From Streptomyces sp. BK340 (GTDB taxonomy: Bacteria; Actinomycetota; Actinomycetes; Streptomycetales; Streptomycetaceae): a DNA stretch of 64,000 nucleotides. This document shows positions 7,108 to 15,067 of this stretch, piece by piece. The DNA is taken from NCBI RefSeq assembly GCF_007827595.1, contig NZ_VISR01000029.1:62001-126000 (forward strand), given 5' to 3'. The notes under the pieces were generated by a model, which saw nothing but the letters and a program-made list of their open reading frames with translations, was not told where the DNA came from and did no database searches. Each line of letters starts with the position of its first letter. Position 1 is the stretch's first letter. The position numbers and the translations under genes are program-made.

Positions 7108-9300
7108 TCAGCCGTTGCGCTTCCAGCGCGGCTTGTCGTCGCGGCGGCCGAAGGAGCCGGTGCCGCCGCGGTGGTCGTCACGACGGCCGTAGGGGCGGTC
7201 GTGACCGGCGGTGGGGGTCCCCCCGCTCGAGGGACGTCGAGAGTGGGGGAGGAAGCCCGGGCGGTCGTCACGACGCTCACGGTTGAACGGACGGTCGCTG
7301 CCCCGGTGCCCGGCAGTACCGCGCTCGTCCCGGCGGAAGCCGCCGCGGTCGTCACGACGCTCGAAGGAGCGGCCGCCACGGTCGCCGTCGAAGGGACGAC
7401 GCTCGTCACGGCGCTCGAAAGAACGACCGCCACGGTCACCACGGTCGTCACGACGCTCGAAGCCACGGCCACCGCGGTCGTCACGGCGCTCGAAACCCCG
7501 CTCGCCACGGTCACGGTCGAACGGCCGGCGCTCGTCACGGCGCTCGAAGGAACGACCACCACGGTCACCACGGTCGTCACGACGCTCGAAGCCACGCTCG
7601 CCACGGTCACGGTCGAAGGGGCGACGCTCGTCACGGTCACGGCGGAAGCCACCGCGGTCACCACGGTCGTCACGGCGCTCGAAACCCCGCTCGCCGCGCT
7701 CGCCACGGTCCCGGTCGAAGGAACGGCGCTCCCGGCGCTCGTACGGCGCCGAACCCGCCGGACGCTCCTCGCGCTCGGTCTTGCGCTCCGCCGGCTCCTG
7801 GGCCACGGCCGCCTCGACCACGGCCTCGGCCGCGGCCGCCTGGGCCTCGGCCACCGCGGTCTCCGGGTCCTCGCCGCGCTCGCGGGCGACGCGGGCGACC
7901 AGCCGGTCGGCCTCCTCGCGCAGCTCGGTGGCCCGGCGCTGGGCGCGCTCCAGCTGCTTGGTGAGCTGGGCGACATCGCGCTCGGCCTGCTGGGCGGCGT
8001 TGCCCGCCGACTCGGCCTGGACCTCGGTCATGGAGCGGGCGCCGGTGATCTCGGCGACCTCCGGGTCGAAGGCGCCGGCGCCCTGGATGATGTGGCGCGC
8101 GGCGTCGACGCCGGCGTCCTCCATCAGGCGGAAGATCTGGCGGCGCTGGTGCGGCAGGGACAGCGAGACGACCGTGCCCGTACGACCGGCACGCGCGGTA
8201 CGGCCCGCACGGTGCAGGTAGTCCTTGTGGTCGCCGGCCGGGTCCACGTTCAGGACCAGGTCGATGCCGTCGACGTGGATACCGCGCGCGGCGACGTCGG
8301 TCGCGACGAGCACGTTGACGTAGCCGTCCTTGAAGTCGGCCAGCGTCCGGGTGCGGGCGCCCTGGGTCATGCCGCCGTGGAGTGCGTCGGCCTTCGCGCC
8401 GGCCTCGCGCAGCTGCTCGGCGACGCGGTCGGCGCCCAGCTGGGTGCGGACGAAGATGATCGTGCGGCCCTTGCGGGAGGCGATCGCGGCGGTGACCGGT
8501 GCCTTGTCCTTGGGCTTCACGATGAGGATGTGGTGCGACATGGTCGTCACCGCGCCCTGGGCCGCGTCCACCTCGTGGGAGACGGGGTTGTTCAGGTAGC
8601 GGTCGACGAGCGTCTGGATCTCGTTCTCCATGGTCGCGGAGAACAGCATCCGCTGGCCGCCGGCCGGGACCTGGTCGAGCAGCTCGGTGACCTCGGGCAG
8701 GAAGCCCAGGTCGGACATCTGGTCGGCCTCGTCCAGGACCGAGATCTGCACGTCCTCGAGGGAGCAGGCGCCGCGGTTGATGATGTCGCGGAGGCGGCCG
8801 GGCGTGGCGACGAGGATGTCGACGCCGCGCTCCAGGGCGTAGATCTGGTTGCCCATGGACGTACCGCCGCAGACGACCTTCATCTTCAGGCCGAGGACGT
8901 CGCCGTAGGGCTGCAGGGCGTCGGCCACCTGCATGGCCAGCTCGCGGGTCGGCGTGAGGATGACGGCACGCGGCCGCTTCTTCTCGGTGCGGCCGCCGGC
9001 CAGCGTGGCCAGGGTCGGCAGGCCGAAGGAGAGGGTCTTGCCGGAGCCGGTGCGGCCACGGCCGAGGATGTCCTTGCGGGCCAGGGCGTCCGGGATGGTC
9101 GCGGCCTGGATCGGGAAGGGGGTGGTGACGCCGTTCTGTGCGAGCTTGCGCACGATGCCCTCGGGGAGGCCGAGGTCGGCAAAGGTGATCTGGGGGGTGG
9201 TGTCAGCGGCCTCGACGGCCTCGGTGACCTCGGTCGTCACGTCCACGAGCTCGTTGTCGTTCTCGGGCATGACGATCTGATCAGTACTGGACACGGACAT
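7108..9300 (-). CDS. DEAD-box ATP-dependent RNA helicase with Arg/Gly-rich tail
   Basis: 730 residues from ATG 9300. All helicase motifs are present in order: Q motif (TTPFPIQAATIPDAL), I (GRTGSGKT), Ia (PTRELA), II (DEAD), III (SAT), IV (IIFVRTQ), V (TDVAARGIHVDGIDLV) and VI (HRAGRTARAG), within about residues 35-400. A charged helical linker follows. The last ~250 residues are a low-complexity tail of Asp-Arg-Gly-Glu-Arg-Gly-Phe-Glu-Arg-Arg units, a common RNA-binding extension in cold-shock or ribosome-assembly helicases. The coding region also contains a 40-bp dispersed repeat (7212-7251). It belongs to the chromosomal background, not the biosynthetic cluster. Confidence 0.93.
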   Translation of the reverse strand: MSVSSTDQIVMPENDNELVDVTTEVTEAVEAADTTPQITFADLGLPEGIVRKLAQNGVTTPFPIQAATIPDALARKDILGRGRTGSGKTLSFGLPTLATLAGGRTEKKRPRAVILTPTRELAMQVADALQPYGDVLGLKMKVVCGGTSMGNQIYALERGVDILVATPGRLRDIINRGACSLEDVQISVLDEADQMSDLGFLPEVTELLDQVPAGGQRMLFSATMENEIQTLVDRYLNNPVSHEVDAAQGAVTTMSHHILIVKPKDKAPVTAAIASRKGRTIIFVRTQLGADRVAEQLREAGAKADALHGGMTQGARTRTLADFKDGYVNVLVATDVAARGIHVDGIDLVLNVDPAGDHKDYLHRAGRTARAGRTGTVVSLSLPHQRRQIFRLMEDAGVDAARHIIQGAGAFDPEVAEITGARSMTEVQAESAGNAAQQAERDVAQLTKQLERAQRRATELREEADRLVARVARERGEDPETAVAEAQAAAAEAVVEAAVAQEPAERKTEREERPAGSAPYERRERRSFDRDRGERGERGFERRDDRGDRGGFRRDRDERRPFDRDRGERGFERRDDRGDRGGRSFERRDERRPFDRDRGERGFERRDDRGGRGFERRDDRGDRGGRSFERRDERRPFDGDRGGRSFERRDDRGGFRRDERGTAGHRGSDRPFNRERRDDRPGFLPHSRRPSSGGTPTAGHDRPYGRRDDHRGGTGSFGRRDDKPRWKRNG
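7212..7251. repeat. 40-bp dispersed palindromic repeat (copy 1, inside the helicase gene)
   Basis: Begins TGGGGGTCCCCCCGCTCGAG and ends GAGAGTGGGGGAG. A second copy of the same length, differing only in the loop region, lies at 34023-34062 inside a MITE-like element. Here it is translated in frame as part of the helicase tail (HSRRPSSGGTPTAG). Confidence 0.75.
7260..7740. repeat. Degenerate tandem coding repeats in helicase tail
   Basis: About 480 bp of imperfect repeated units (cgctcgaaaccccgctcgcc and cggtcgtcacgacgctcgaa types) encode the D/R/G/E/F low-complexity tail. The repeats are in frame and continuous with the gene. This is protein low complexity, not a CRISPR or mobile repeat. Confidence 0.8.
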
Positions 9301-9515
9301 GCGAATGCGAAACCTTCCGGAGTCTCTTCGGCACGCGCCCGTCAACTCCGTGAATCGCTCACGACCGCCTCAATGCGGTCCGCCACGGCAAGGGAGAGTA
9401 CGCGCCACACGGCGCGCTCTGCAGTGGCGCCGGGCAAATGGGATCAAACGATCTACCACCATACGCACCCAACGCCCCCCGAGGCAAACCGACGCCAGGA
9501 GACGCTGGTCACGTC

Positions 9516-10022
9516 CTAGGCCGGAGTCCCCGCCTCGGGCGCCGGCTCCCGCTGGACCAGCTGGGGTCCCGTCTCCTCGTGGGCCGAGGAGGACGGCTCG
9601 GCCGACGGCGGCGGGGTCGAGGCGGGCGTCGGCTCCTCGGTGGGCGTCGGCTGCGGCTCGGCCGTCTGCGTGGGGGTCGGCTCGATCGTGTGCGCGGGGG
9701 CCGGATCCACGGTCTTCCCGGGCTGCGGCGGCGCCGCCGAGACGCTGCCCGGCACGGACGGCGTGACCGAGGGCGTGGCCGACTCCCCCCGCTTCTTCTT
9801 GCCCCCGTGCTCGTGCTTGCCGTCCCCGGAGCCGCCACCGCCGTGGCCGAGGCCGCCGCCGACGTCCACCGGACCCCCGTCGGGCGCTTCGCCGCCCCGC
9901 TGCCCCGCCGAGTGCGAGGGCCTGGCCCGGCCGGCGTCGTCACCCACGCTCACACAGCCGGCGGCGGCCGTGAGGGCCAGCACCGTGACGACCAGACGGA
10001 CGGGTACGTACAAGGGGCGCAC
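9516..10022 (-). CDS. Secreted lipoprotein with Pro/Thr/Glu-rich tail
   Basis: 168 residues from GTG 10022, which has GGAGG at proper spacing; the GTG at 10031 overlaps the ribosome-binding site. The signal peptide ends in the lipobox LTAAAGC, with Cys at about residue 23 as the lipidation site. The mature part is low complexity: Gly/His-rich, then PTPTQTAEPQPTPTEEPTP-type repeats. No enzymatic domain is visible. Long Pro/Thr/Glu tracts suggest an extended wall-spanning stalk. It is probably chromosomal background; the function is unknown. Confidence 0.75.
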   Translation of the reverse strand: MRPLYVPVRLVVTVLALTAAAGCVSVGDDAGRARPSHSAGQRGGEAPDGGPVDVGGGLGHGGGGSGDGKHEHGGKKKRGESATPSVTPSVPGSVSAAPPQPGKTVDPAPAHTIEPTPTQTAEPQPTPTEEPTPASTPPPSAEPSSSAHEETGPQLVQREPAPEAGTPA

Positions 10023-10120
10023 GGCGGCCACCTCCGGAGGCGAGGATGGGAGTCAACCTGACCAACTCCCGCCGCCCGCATGAGGACACGCGCCCCGCTC
10101 GCATCGGCGTGCCCCGCCGG

Positions 10121-10471
10121 TCACCCGTACCCGAGCGCGTGCAGCCGGGCGTCGTCGATGCCGAAGTGGTGGGCGATCTCGTGCACCACGGTGACCTCGG
10201 TCTCGGCGACGACGTCCGCACGGCTGTCGCACATCCGCAGCGTCGGCCCCCGGTAGACCGTGATCCGGTCCGGCAGCACCCCCGCGTACCACTCGCCCCG
10301 CTCGGTCAGCGGTGTCCCCTCGTACAGCCCGAGCAGCTCGGGATCGTCCGCGGGCGGTTCGTCCTCGACGAACACCGCGACGTTGTCCATCAGCCGCGTC
10401 AGCTCCGGCGGGATCCGGTCGAGCGCCTCGGCGACCAGCTCTTCGAACTCCTCGCGCGTCATCTCCAGCAC
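10121..10471 (-). CDS. Zinc metallopeptidase-family protein (HExxH)
   Basis: 116 residues from GTG 10471 (VLEMTREEFEELV). An ATG at 10462 is possible, but its only purine-rich stretch abuts it. The C-terminal VVHEIAHHFGIDD carries the HExxH zinc motif and a distal acidic residue, the hallmark of the small minimal-zincin family widespread in actinobacteria. YRGPTLRMC and VPLTERGEWYAG-like segments precede it. It is divergent from the metallophosphoesterase gene 94 bp away. The physiological substrate of this family is not established. Confidence 0.85.
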   Translation of the reverse strand: MLEMTREEFEELVAEALDRIPPELTRLMDNVAVFVEDEPPADDPELLGLYEGTPLTERGEWYAGVLPDRITVYRGPTLRMCDSRADVVAETEVTVVHEIAHHFGIDDARLHALGYG

Positions 10472-10565
10472 ACGGTCATTGTCCGGTACGGGAGGCCCGT
10501 ACGAGGCAGGCGAACCGTCGTATATCCGCCGCATATCCCCGCCCGGCCGTGGGCATACGCCCCCA

Positions 10566-12134
10566 ATGGCCAGTGCCCGAGCCGCCGTCGCAGCCCTCCG
10601 CACCCCGCGCACCCGTCGCGCCCGCAAAGCCGCCCCCGCCCTCCCGGCCCTGGAACTGGCGGCCCGCCCCAACCCCTGGCTGCGCGCCCTGGGCCTCACC
10701 ACGGTGGTCCTGGTCGGCGCCTGGCTGGGCCTGCTGATCGTCGGGAACGTACGGGTCCCGGTCGGCCCGATGGACACGACGATGGCACTGCGCCCGTCCC
10801 TCACCGGCGGCACGAAGATCAACGTCTCCCCGCTGGGCGCGCTCACCCTGGACAGCCATGTCGCCCCGGTCCGCCTGGACGTCAACGTCGACCAGCTGGA
10901 CCCGCTCCGCTCCCAGGCCCTCGTCGACCACCCCGAGCGGCTCTCCGGGCTCCAGGACGAGGTGGCCCGGGACGTCGAGCACGGCACGCTCGACCTGGCC
11001 GTACGCTCCTGCGTCGCCGTGGTCTCCGGCGCGACCGCCCTGGGCCTCGCCGTCTACCGCCACCCGCGCCGCGCCCTGACGGCCGGCGGCCTGGCACTGG
11101 CCCTCCTCGCCGCCTCCGGGGCGACCGCGTACGCCACCTGGAACCCCAAGTCCGTCCTGGAGCCCAAGTTCTCCGGCCTGCTCTCCTCCGCGCCCTCCCT
11201 GGTCGGCAACGCGCGCAGCATCGTCACCGAATTCGACGTCTACCAGAAGGAGCTGGCGCGCCTGGTGACGAACGTGACGAAGCTGTACGACGTCACGTCC
11301 ACCCTCCCCGCCTATCAGCCCGACCCGGCCGGCCTGCGGGTCCTGCACGTCTCCGACATCCACCTGAACCCGGCGAGCTGGAAGATCATCGCCTCGCTCG
11401 TGGAGCAGTACAAGGTGAACGTGATCGTGGACTCGGGCGACACGATGGACCACGGCACCGCCGCGGAGAACGGCTTCCTGGACCCGGTCGCGGACCTGGG
11501 CGTGCCGTACGTCTGGGTCCGGGGCAACCACGACTCCAGGACCACCCAGCGCTACCTGCAGCACATGAGGAACGTGCACGTCCTGGACGACGGCCGGGCG
11601 CAGACGATCGCCGGCCTGCGGTTCGCGGGCATCGGCGACCCCCAGTTCACCCCCGACCGCTCGGTGTCGCCCGGCGGGGACGCGGCCGAGGTGCTGGCGG
11701 GCGACCGCCTGGCCGCTGCCCTGCGCGACCAGCGGGCGGCGGGCACCCCGGTCGACGTGGCGGTCGCGCACGAGCCGGCCGCCGCGCGCGAGACGGACGG
11801 CGCGGTCCCGCTGGTCCTGGCGGGCCACCTCCACCACGAGGGCACGGAGGTCATGAAGTACGGCACACGTCTGCGCATCGAGGGCTCGACCGGCGGCAGC
11901 GGCCTGCGTGCCGTGGAGCGCAAGTACCCCGACCCGATCGAGGCCTCGATCCTCTACTTCGACCGCGGCACCCGCCGCCTCCAGGCCTGGGACGAGATCA
12001 GGCTGGGCGGCCTGGGCCTGACGACGGCCGAGGTCAGCCGCCACCTGCCCGAGGAAGTGTTTGATCAGCGGCTCCACCACGAGCCCCCGGGCACGAAACC
12101 GTCCCCGGCCACGCCGTCGCCATCGGGGTCGTAA
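10566..12134 (+). CDS. Membrane-anchored metallophosphoesterase
   Basis: 522 residues from ATG 10566. Two hydrophobic segments (LGLTTVVLVGAWLGLLIV, about residues 43-60, and LTAGGLALALLAASGATAYA, about 160-180) anchor the protein. The calcineurin-like phosphoesterase domain follows, with all metal ligands visible: LHVSDIHLN, IVDSGDTMDHG, VRGNHDS and LAGHLHHEG. The C-terminus is a Pro/Ser-rich tail. The active domain is probably extracytoplasmic. Background gene upstream of the tRNA cluster. Confidence 0.88.
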   Translation: MASARAAVAALRTPRTRRARKAAPALPALELAARPNPWLRALGLTTVVLVGAWLGLLIVGNVRVPVGPMDTTMALRPSLTGGTKINVSPLGALTLDSHVAPVRLDVNVDQLDPLRSQALVDHPERLSGLQDEVARDVEHGTLDLAVRSCVAVVSGATALGLAVYRHPRRALTAGGLALALLAASGATAYATWNPKSVLEPKFSGLLSSAPSLVGNARSIVTEFDVYQKELARLVTNVTKLYDVTSTLPAYQPDPAGLRVLHVSDIHLNPASWKIIASLVEQYKVNVIVDSGDTMDHGTAAENGFLDPVADLGVPYVWVRGNHDSRTTQRYLQHMRNVHVLDDGRAQTIAGLRFAGIGDPQFTPDRSVSPGGDAAEVLAGDRLAAALRDQRAAGTPVDVAVAHEPAAARETDGAVPLVLAGHLHHEGTEVMKYGTRLRIEGSTGGSGLRAVERKYPDPIEASILYFDRGTRRLQAWDEIRLGGLGLTTAEVSRHLPEEVFDQRLHHEPPGTKPSPATPSPSGS

Positions 12135-12141
12135 AACCGTT

Positions 12142-12171
12142 TTGGCGATCCTCCCCGCCATCCCATATGCT
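12142..12171 (+). promoter_or_regulatory. Candidate promoter of the tRNA cluster
   Basis: TTGGCG (12142-12147) and TATGCT (12166-12171) with 18-bp spacing lie 45 bp upstream of tRNA-Glu. Confidence 0.55.
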
Positions 12172-12215
12172 TCTCACGTCCCCGACGCGCTGAGAAGCGC
12201 CCAGGCGGGCCGATA

Positions 12216-12288
12216 GCCCTCATCGTCTAGCGGCCTAGGACGCCGCCCTTTCAAGGCGGTAGCACGGGTTCGAATCCCGTTGGGGGCA
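12216..12288 (+). tRNA. tRNA-Glu (TTC)
   Basis: 73 nt. Acceptor GCCCTCA pairs with TGGGGGC and A is the discriminator. The anticodon stem-loop is CCGCC-CTTTCAA-GGCGG with anticodon TTC, and the T arm is CGGGTTCGAATCCCG. No CCA is encoded. Confidence 0.95.
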
Positions 12289-12326
12289 CGCAAGATCGTG
12301 TGCGACACTGTTGCACACAAACGCTT

Positions 12327-12401
12327 GGTCCTGTGGAGCAGTTTGGAGTGCTCGCCACCCTGTCAAGGTGGAGGCCGCGGGTTCAAATCCCGTCAGGACC
12401 G
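12327..12401 (+). tRNA. tRNA-Asp (GTC)
   Basis: 75 nt. Acceptor GGTCCTG pairs with CAGGACC and G is the discriminator. The anticodon stem-loop is CCACC-CTGTCAA-GGTGG with anticodon GTC, and the T arm is CGGGTTCAAATCCCG. Confidence 0.95.
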
Positions 12402-12425
12402 CTGAGGTTTCCCCGGAAGCCTCGT

Positions 12426-12499
12426 GGCTGGGTAGCTCAGTTGGTACGAGCGATCGCCTGAAAAGCGATAGGTCGCCGGTTCGACCCCGGCCCCAGCCA
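12426..12499 (+). tRNA. tRNA-Phe (GAA)
   Basis: 74 nt. Acceptor GGCTGGG pairs with CCCAGCC and A is the discriminator. The anticodon stem-loop is TCGCC-TGAAAA-GCGA with anticodon GAA, and the T arm is CCGGTTCGACCCCGG. It is the last tRNA before a decayed integrase, so its 3' end is the probable attachment site of a former integrative element. Confidence 0.93.
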
Positions 12500-12520
12500 C
12501 AACCGCCCTCATCAGGGCAA

Positions 12521-12555
12521 ACACCCCCTCCGGGATCTTACGGAGGGGGTGTTTT
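12521..12555 (+). terminator. Rho-independent terminator of the tRNA cluster
   Basis: ACACCCCCTCCG and CGGAGGGGGTGT form a 12-bp stem around an 8-nt loop, followed by TTTT. Confidence 0.9.
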
Positions 12556-12707
12556 CGTGTCGGCTACCAAGGGGTACGCCAACGGCTCCTGAGGACGATC
12601 ACCTGGGCAGCTGTGTCACGCGAGGCCGGTTCAGCATTCCCCTGGGCTCTCATCCTCTTCATCACTTTCGGCGGTGGTGTCCTCACCCTTAGGTGGGGGC
12701 ACGCGGC

Positions 12708-13358
12708 TCACGACTGCAAGCCGCCACTCGGGTGACCAGCTCGGGACACCTCGGGGACCTTCATGGTTACCCCGATGTCGCTGTGGCCGACGATCTGCCG
12801 GACGATGTGAGGCGGAACACCGAGATCCAACAGGAGCGACACGGCGGAGTGCCGGAGATCGTGGAACCGGATCTCCAGACCGAGACGCTTCCGGAGCGGG
12901 TCCCAGCTCCGCCGGAGGTTGTCCGGCTCCACCGGGGTGCCGATGCGGGACGTGAAGACCAGCCCTCGTTCCTTCCATCCCGTGCCGGCGGCGGCGCGCT
13001 CCTGGGCTTGCCGCTCGCGGTGGTCGGTGAGCGCCTTCACCACGAGGGGCGGGAGCGGAACGGTGCGGACCGACGCCAGAGTCTTGGGCTTGACCAACCG
13101 CAGCTCTCCCTCGACGCGCTGCAGCGCACGCTCAACGGTCAGCGTCTCGCGGTCCAGGTCGATCGCGTCCCAACGGAGCCCCAACAGGTCGCCGCGCCGC
13201 ATCCCCAGGACCAAGGCCAGCACGTAGAGGGCGTGCAGCCGGTCCTCCTCGGACGCGCGGAGCAACAGCCGGGCGTCCGCGACGCTGAGCCCCTTGCCGG
13301 TGTCGTACGAGGGCGTAGGGACCTGTACGAGCTGGGCGACGTTCCGCACGCGGCCGTG
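12708..13358 (-). pseudogene. Tyrosine-recombinase integrase remnant
   Basis: The readable core (about 215 residues, NVAQLVQVPTPSYDTGKGLS to GHSDIGVTM) is the catalytic domain of an actinomycete integrase. The box I arginine (LGMRRGDLLGLRW), the HDLRH block and the following GHSD histidine are intact. After GVTM the frame leaves the family, so the segment with the catalytic tyrosine (usually IYAH...) is missing. At the N-terminus the family similarity also stops abruptly at RNVAQ, with unrelated sequence upstream. Both ends are therefore lost and the protein cannot recombine. Its place about 210 bp from tRNA-Phe fits a relic of an element that integrated at that tRNA. Confidence 0.8.
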
Positions 13359-13685
13359 CAGGCAGCACTGGCACTCGGCCGCGACGCGGGCGAGCCACGA
13401 CGCTGTCACCACCGTCCGCCGCCACCGCACCGTCATGCTCGACATGCCGCGCATGCGCGGCACCCCGGTCAACCCCGCCAGAACAGCAGCCGGACACGGG
13501 GAAACCCGGATACCCCGCACTCACCACCACAGACTCACCCGGGGGACGCCTCATCGACACCTGTACCCGCCCAGACGACAACGTCGGCCTCCGGGACCAC
13601 AACCAGGTCTTGAAGGCCGACGTCAGGCGAGCCCCGGGTTGACCGACAGCATCCGGAATCCGTTCGGGGCCCCTCACTTGGTGCC
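13359..13685. other. Non-coding stretch between integrase relic and first glycosyltransferase
   Basis: About 330 bp. Open frames continue through it, but none shows family resemblance or a ribosome-binding site. It probably contains scrambled remains of the integrase N-terminal region and the 3' end of the glycosyltransferase operon. No clear terminator is seen. Confidence 0.4.
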
Positions 13686-14849
13686 TCAGGCGGCGAGCAG
13701 TTCCAGGTCCGCCACCACCTGGGCCGGACTCGGCATCGCCGCCATGTCGTCGTACAGCTTCCGCGCGCCCTTCAGATACCCGTCGTCCCCGAGGACGTCG
13801 GCGATCGCCGCACGGACCTGCGCCGGGTCGTTCTGCGGGGCCGCCTCCGGGAGCACCCGGGCCGCCCCGGCCGCGGCAAGGAGCTCGGCCGACGCAAACT
13901 GGTCCACCAGCTGCGGCAGGACGACCTGCGGAAGCCCGAACACGCAGGCCGTCATCGTGGTGTTGGCGCCGCCGTGGTGCACCACCGCATCACAGTCGCG
14001 CAGGAACAGGTTGAGCGGCACCGGCTCCACCACCCGTACGTTGTCGGGCAGTTCGCCGAAGCGCTCGTGGAACTCCGGGGCCGCGGTCACCACGGCCTCG
14101 ACGCCCTCAAGTCCGGCGAAGGACTCGATGATCGTCTGGAACAGGCCGGTGCCGTTGAGCACCAGCGTCTGGTGGCCCAGGCAGACCGCCACCCGGCGCA
14201 GCCCCTCCGGAGCCGGTACCCGCAGCCACTCGGGCACGGTGCCGACGCCGTTGAAGGGCACGTAGCCGATCGGCGCGCCCGGCGCGGCGCTCGGGTGGCG
14301 CAGCGCCGGCGGGCACGGGTCGAGCAGCAGATCGGGGTCGGGCAGCCCGTCGAGGCCGAGCCGGTGTGCCGCTGTGTACAGGAACTTGCGGGCCGAGGCG
14401 CGGGACGGGCCGCTGAGCGGGTCGACGCCCCAGCGGTGCTGCACCGACGGCACTCCGAGCACTTTGCCGATGACCGCGCCGGTGAGCTCCATCTGCTCGG
14501 ACACGATCAGGTCGGGGCGCCAGTCGCGGGCGAACTCCAGGTAGGCGTCGAGCAGATAGCGGGCGTGGATCTCCCACAGCTTGGTGGCGCCCGCCATCTT
14601 CTCCGGCGGGGTCGGCCCCATCAGCTCCAATGGCCGTACCCCGGGCGGGAGGTGGCGCTGCAGCAGGTCCAGGCCGTGGAAGCGGTCTCCGATGTCGACG
14701 GCGGATATCCCCGCCGCGCGGGCCGCGTCCGTGACGTCAGGCTGCGCGGCGACCGTCACCTCGTGTCCGGCCCCCTTCAACGCCCAGGCCAGCGGCACCA
14801 TGGGGGTGAAGTGGGTGGGGAACGGGGTGCTCAGCATCAGTACGCGCAT
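13686..14849 (-). CDS. Glycosyltransferase 1 (GT1 family, EryCIII/DUF1205-like)
   Basis: 387 residues, starting MRVLMLSTPFPTHFTPMVPL. The N-terminal Rossmann-like acceptor domain has the THFTPMVPLAWAL block. The C-terminal donor domain has DCDAVVHHGGANTTM, the HxGG loop that binds the NDP diphosphate, followed by GLPQVVLPQLVDQFASA. These are hallmarks of the family that transfers deoxysugars from TDP-sugars to polyketides or growing sugar chains. It is the last gene of a three-glycosyltransferase run (17396 to 13686). Some members of this family need a P450-like activator protein; none is seen in the window. The sugar and its order in the chain are not predictable. Confidence 0.9.
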   Translation of the reverse strand: MRVLMLSTPFPTHFTPMVPLAWALKGAGHEVTVAAQPDVTDAARAAGISAVDIGDRFHGLDLLQRHLPPGVRPLELMGPTPPEKMAGATKLWEIHARYLLDAYLEFARDWRPDLIVSEQMELTGAVIGKVLGVPSVQHRWGVDPLSGPSRASARKFLYTAAHRLGLDGLPDPDLLLDPCPPALRHPSAAPGAPIGYVPFNGVGTVPEWLRVPAPEGLRRVAVCLGHQTLVLNGTGLFQTIIESFAGLEGVEAVVTAAPEFHERFGELPDNVRVVEPVPLNLFLRDCDAVVHHGGANTTMTACVFGLPQVVLPQLVDQFASAELLAAAGAARVLPEAAPQNDPAQVRAAIADVLGDDGYLKGARKLYDDMAAMPSPAQVVADLELLAA

Positions 14850-15067
14850 GGTCCTCTGTCTCCTCGGGGGGTGTCTGGGGCTGGGTCTCGTCGACGTGCA
14901 CGTCGTTCATCAGGAGGGCGAACCGGGAGGTTGTGGTGACCACGCCCAACTGGTCCGGGGAGGCGGCCGACCGGGCCATGTACAGGGCGATCCCGGCGAC
15001 GGCGGCGCATGCCATGCGGATTCGGCTGCTTCTCTTTCGCCTCCTCTGTCATCTCCGTCGTACTCAC
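14850..15067 (-). pseudogene. Possible frameshifted small membrane-protein gene between glycosyltransferases
   Basis: A GTG at 15067 overlaps the stop of the upstream glycosyltransferase (GTGA). It opens a frame reading MSTTEMTEEAKEKQPNPHG that soon loses coding character. From 15015 a second frame, shifted by one base, reads MACAAVAGIALYMARSAASP and continues to PQTPPEETED with strongly GC-rich third positions, running into the next gene. Together they look like one small protein with a charged N-terminus, one short membrane helix and an acidic tail, interrupted by a single frameshift. It may be a real mutation, a sequencing error, or non-coding sequence. No family recognised. Confidence 0.35.

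Noticed and set aside
7260..7740. Regularly repeated units that might suggest a CRISPR array
   Set aside because: The repeats are in frame with the helicase, degenerate, and have no constant spacers; they encode an RGG-like tail.
12631..12978. Minus-strand frame with an acidic C-terminus (DTTAESDEEDESPGEC) overlapping the integrase relic
   Set aside because: It could be the shifted original C-terminus of the integrase or of a neighbouring gene, but most of the frame is a shadow, so it is not listed as a gene.
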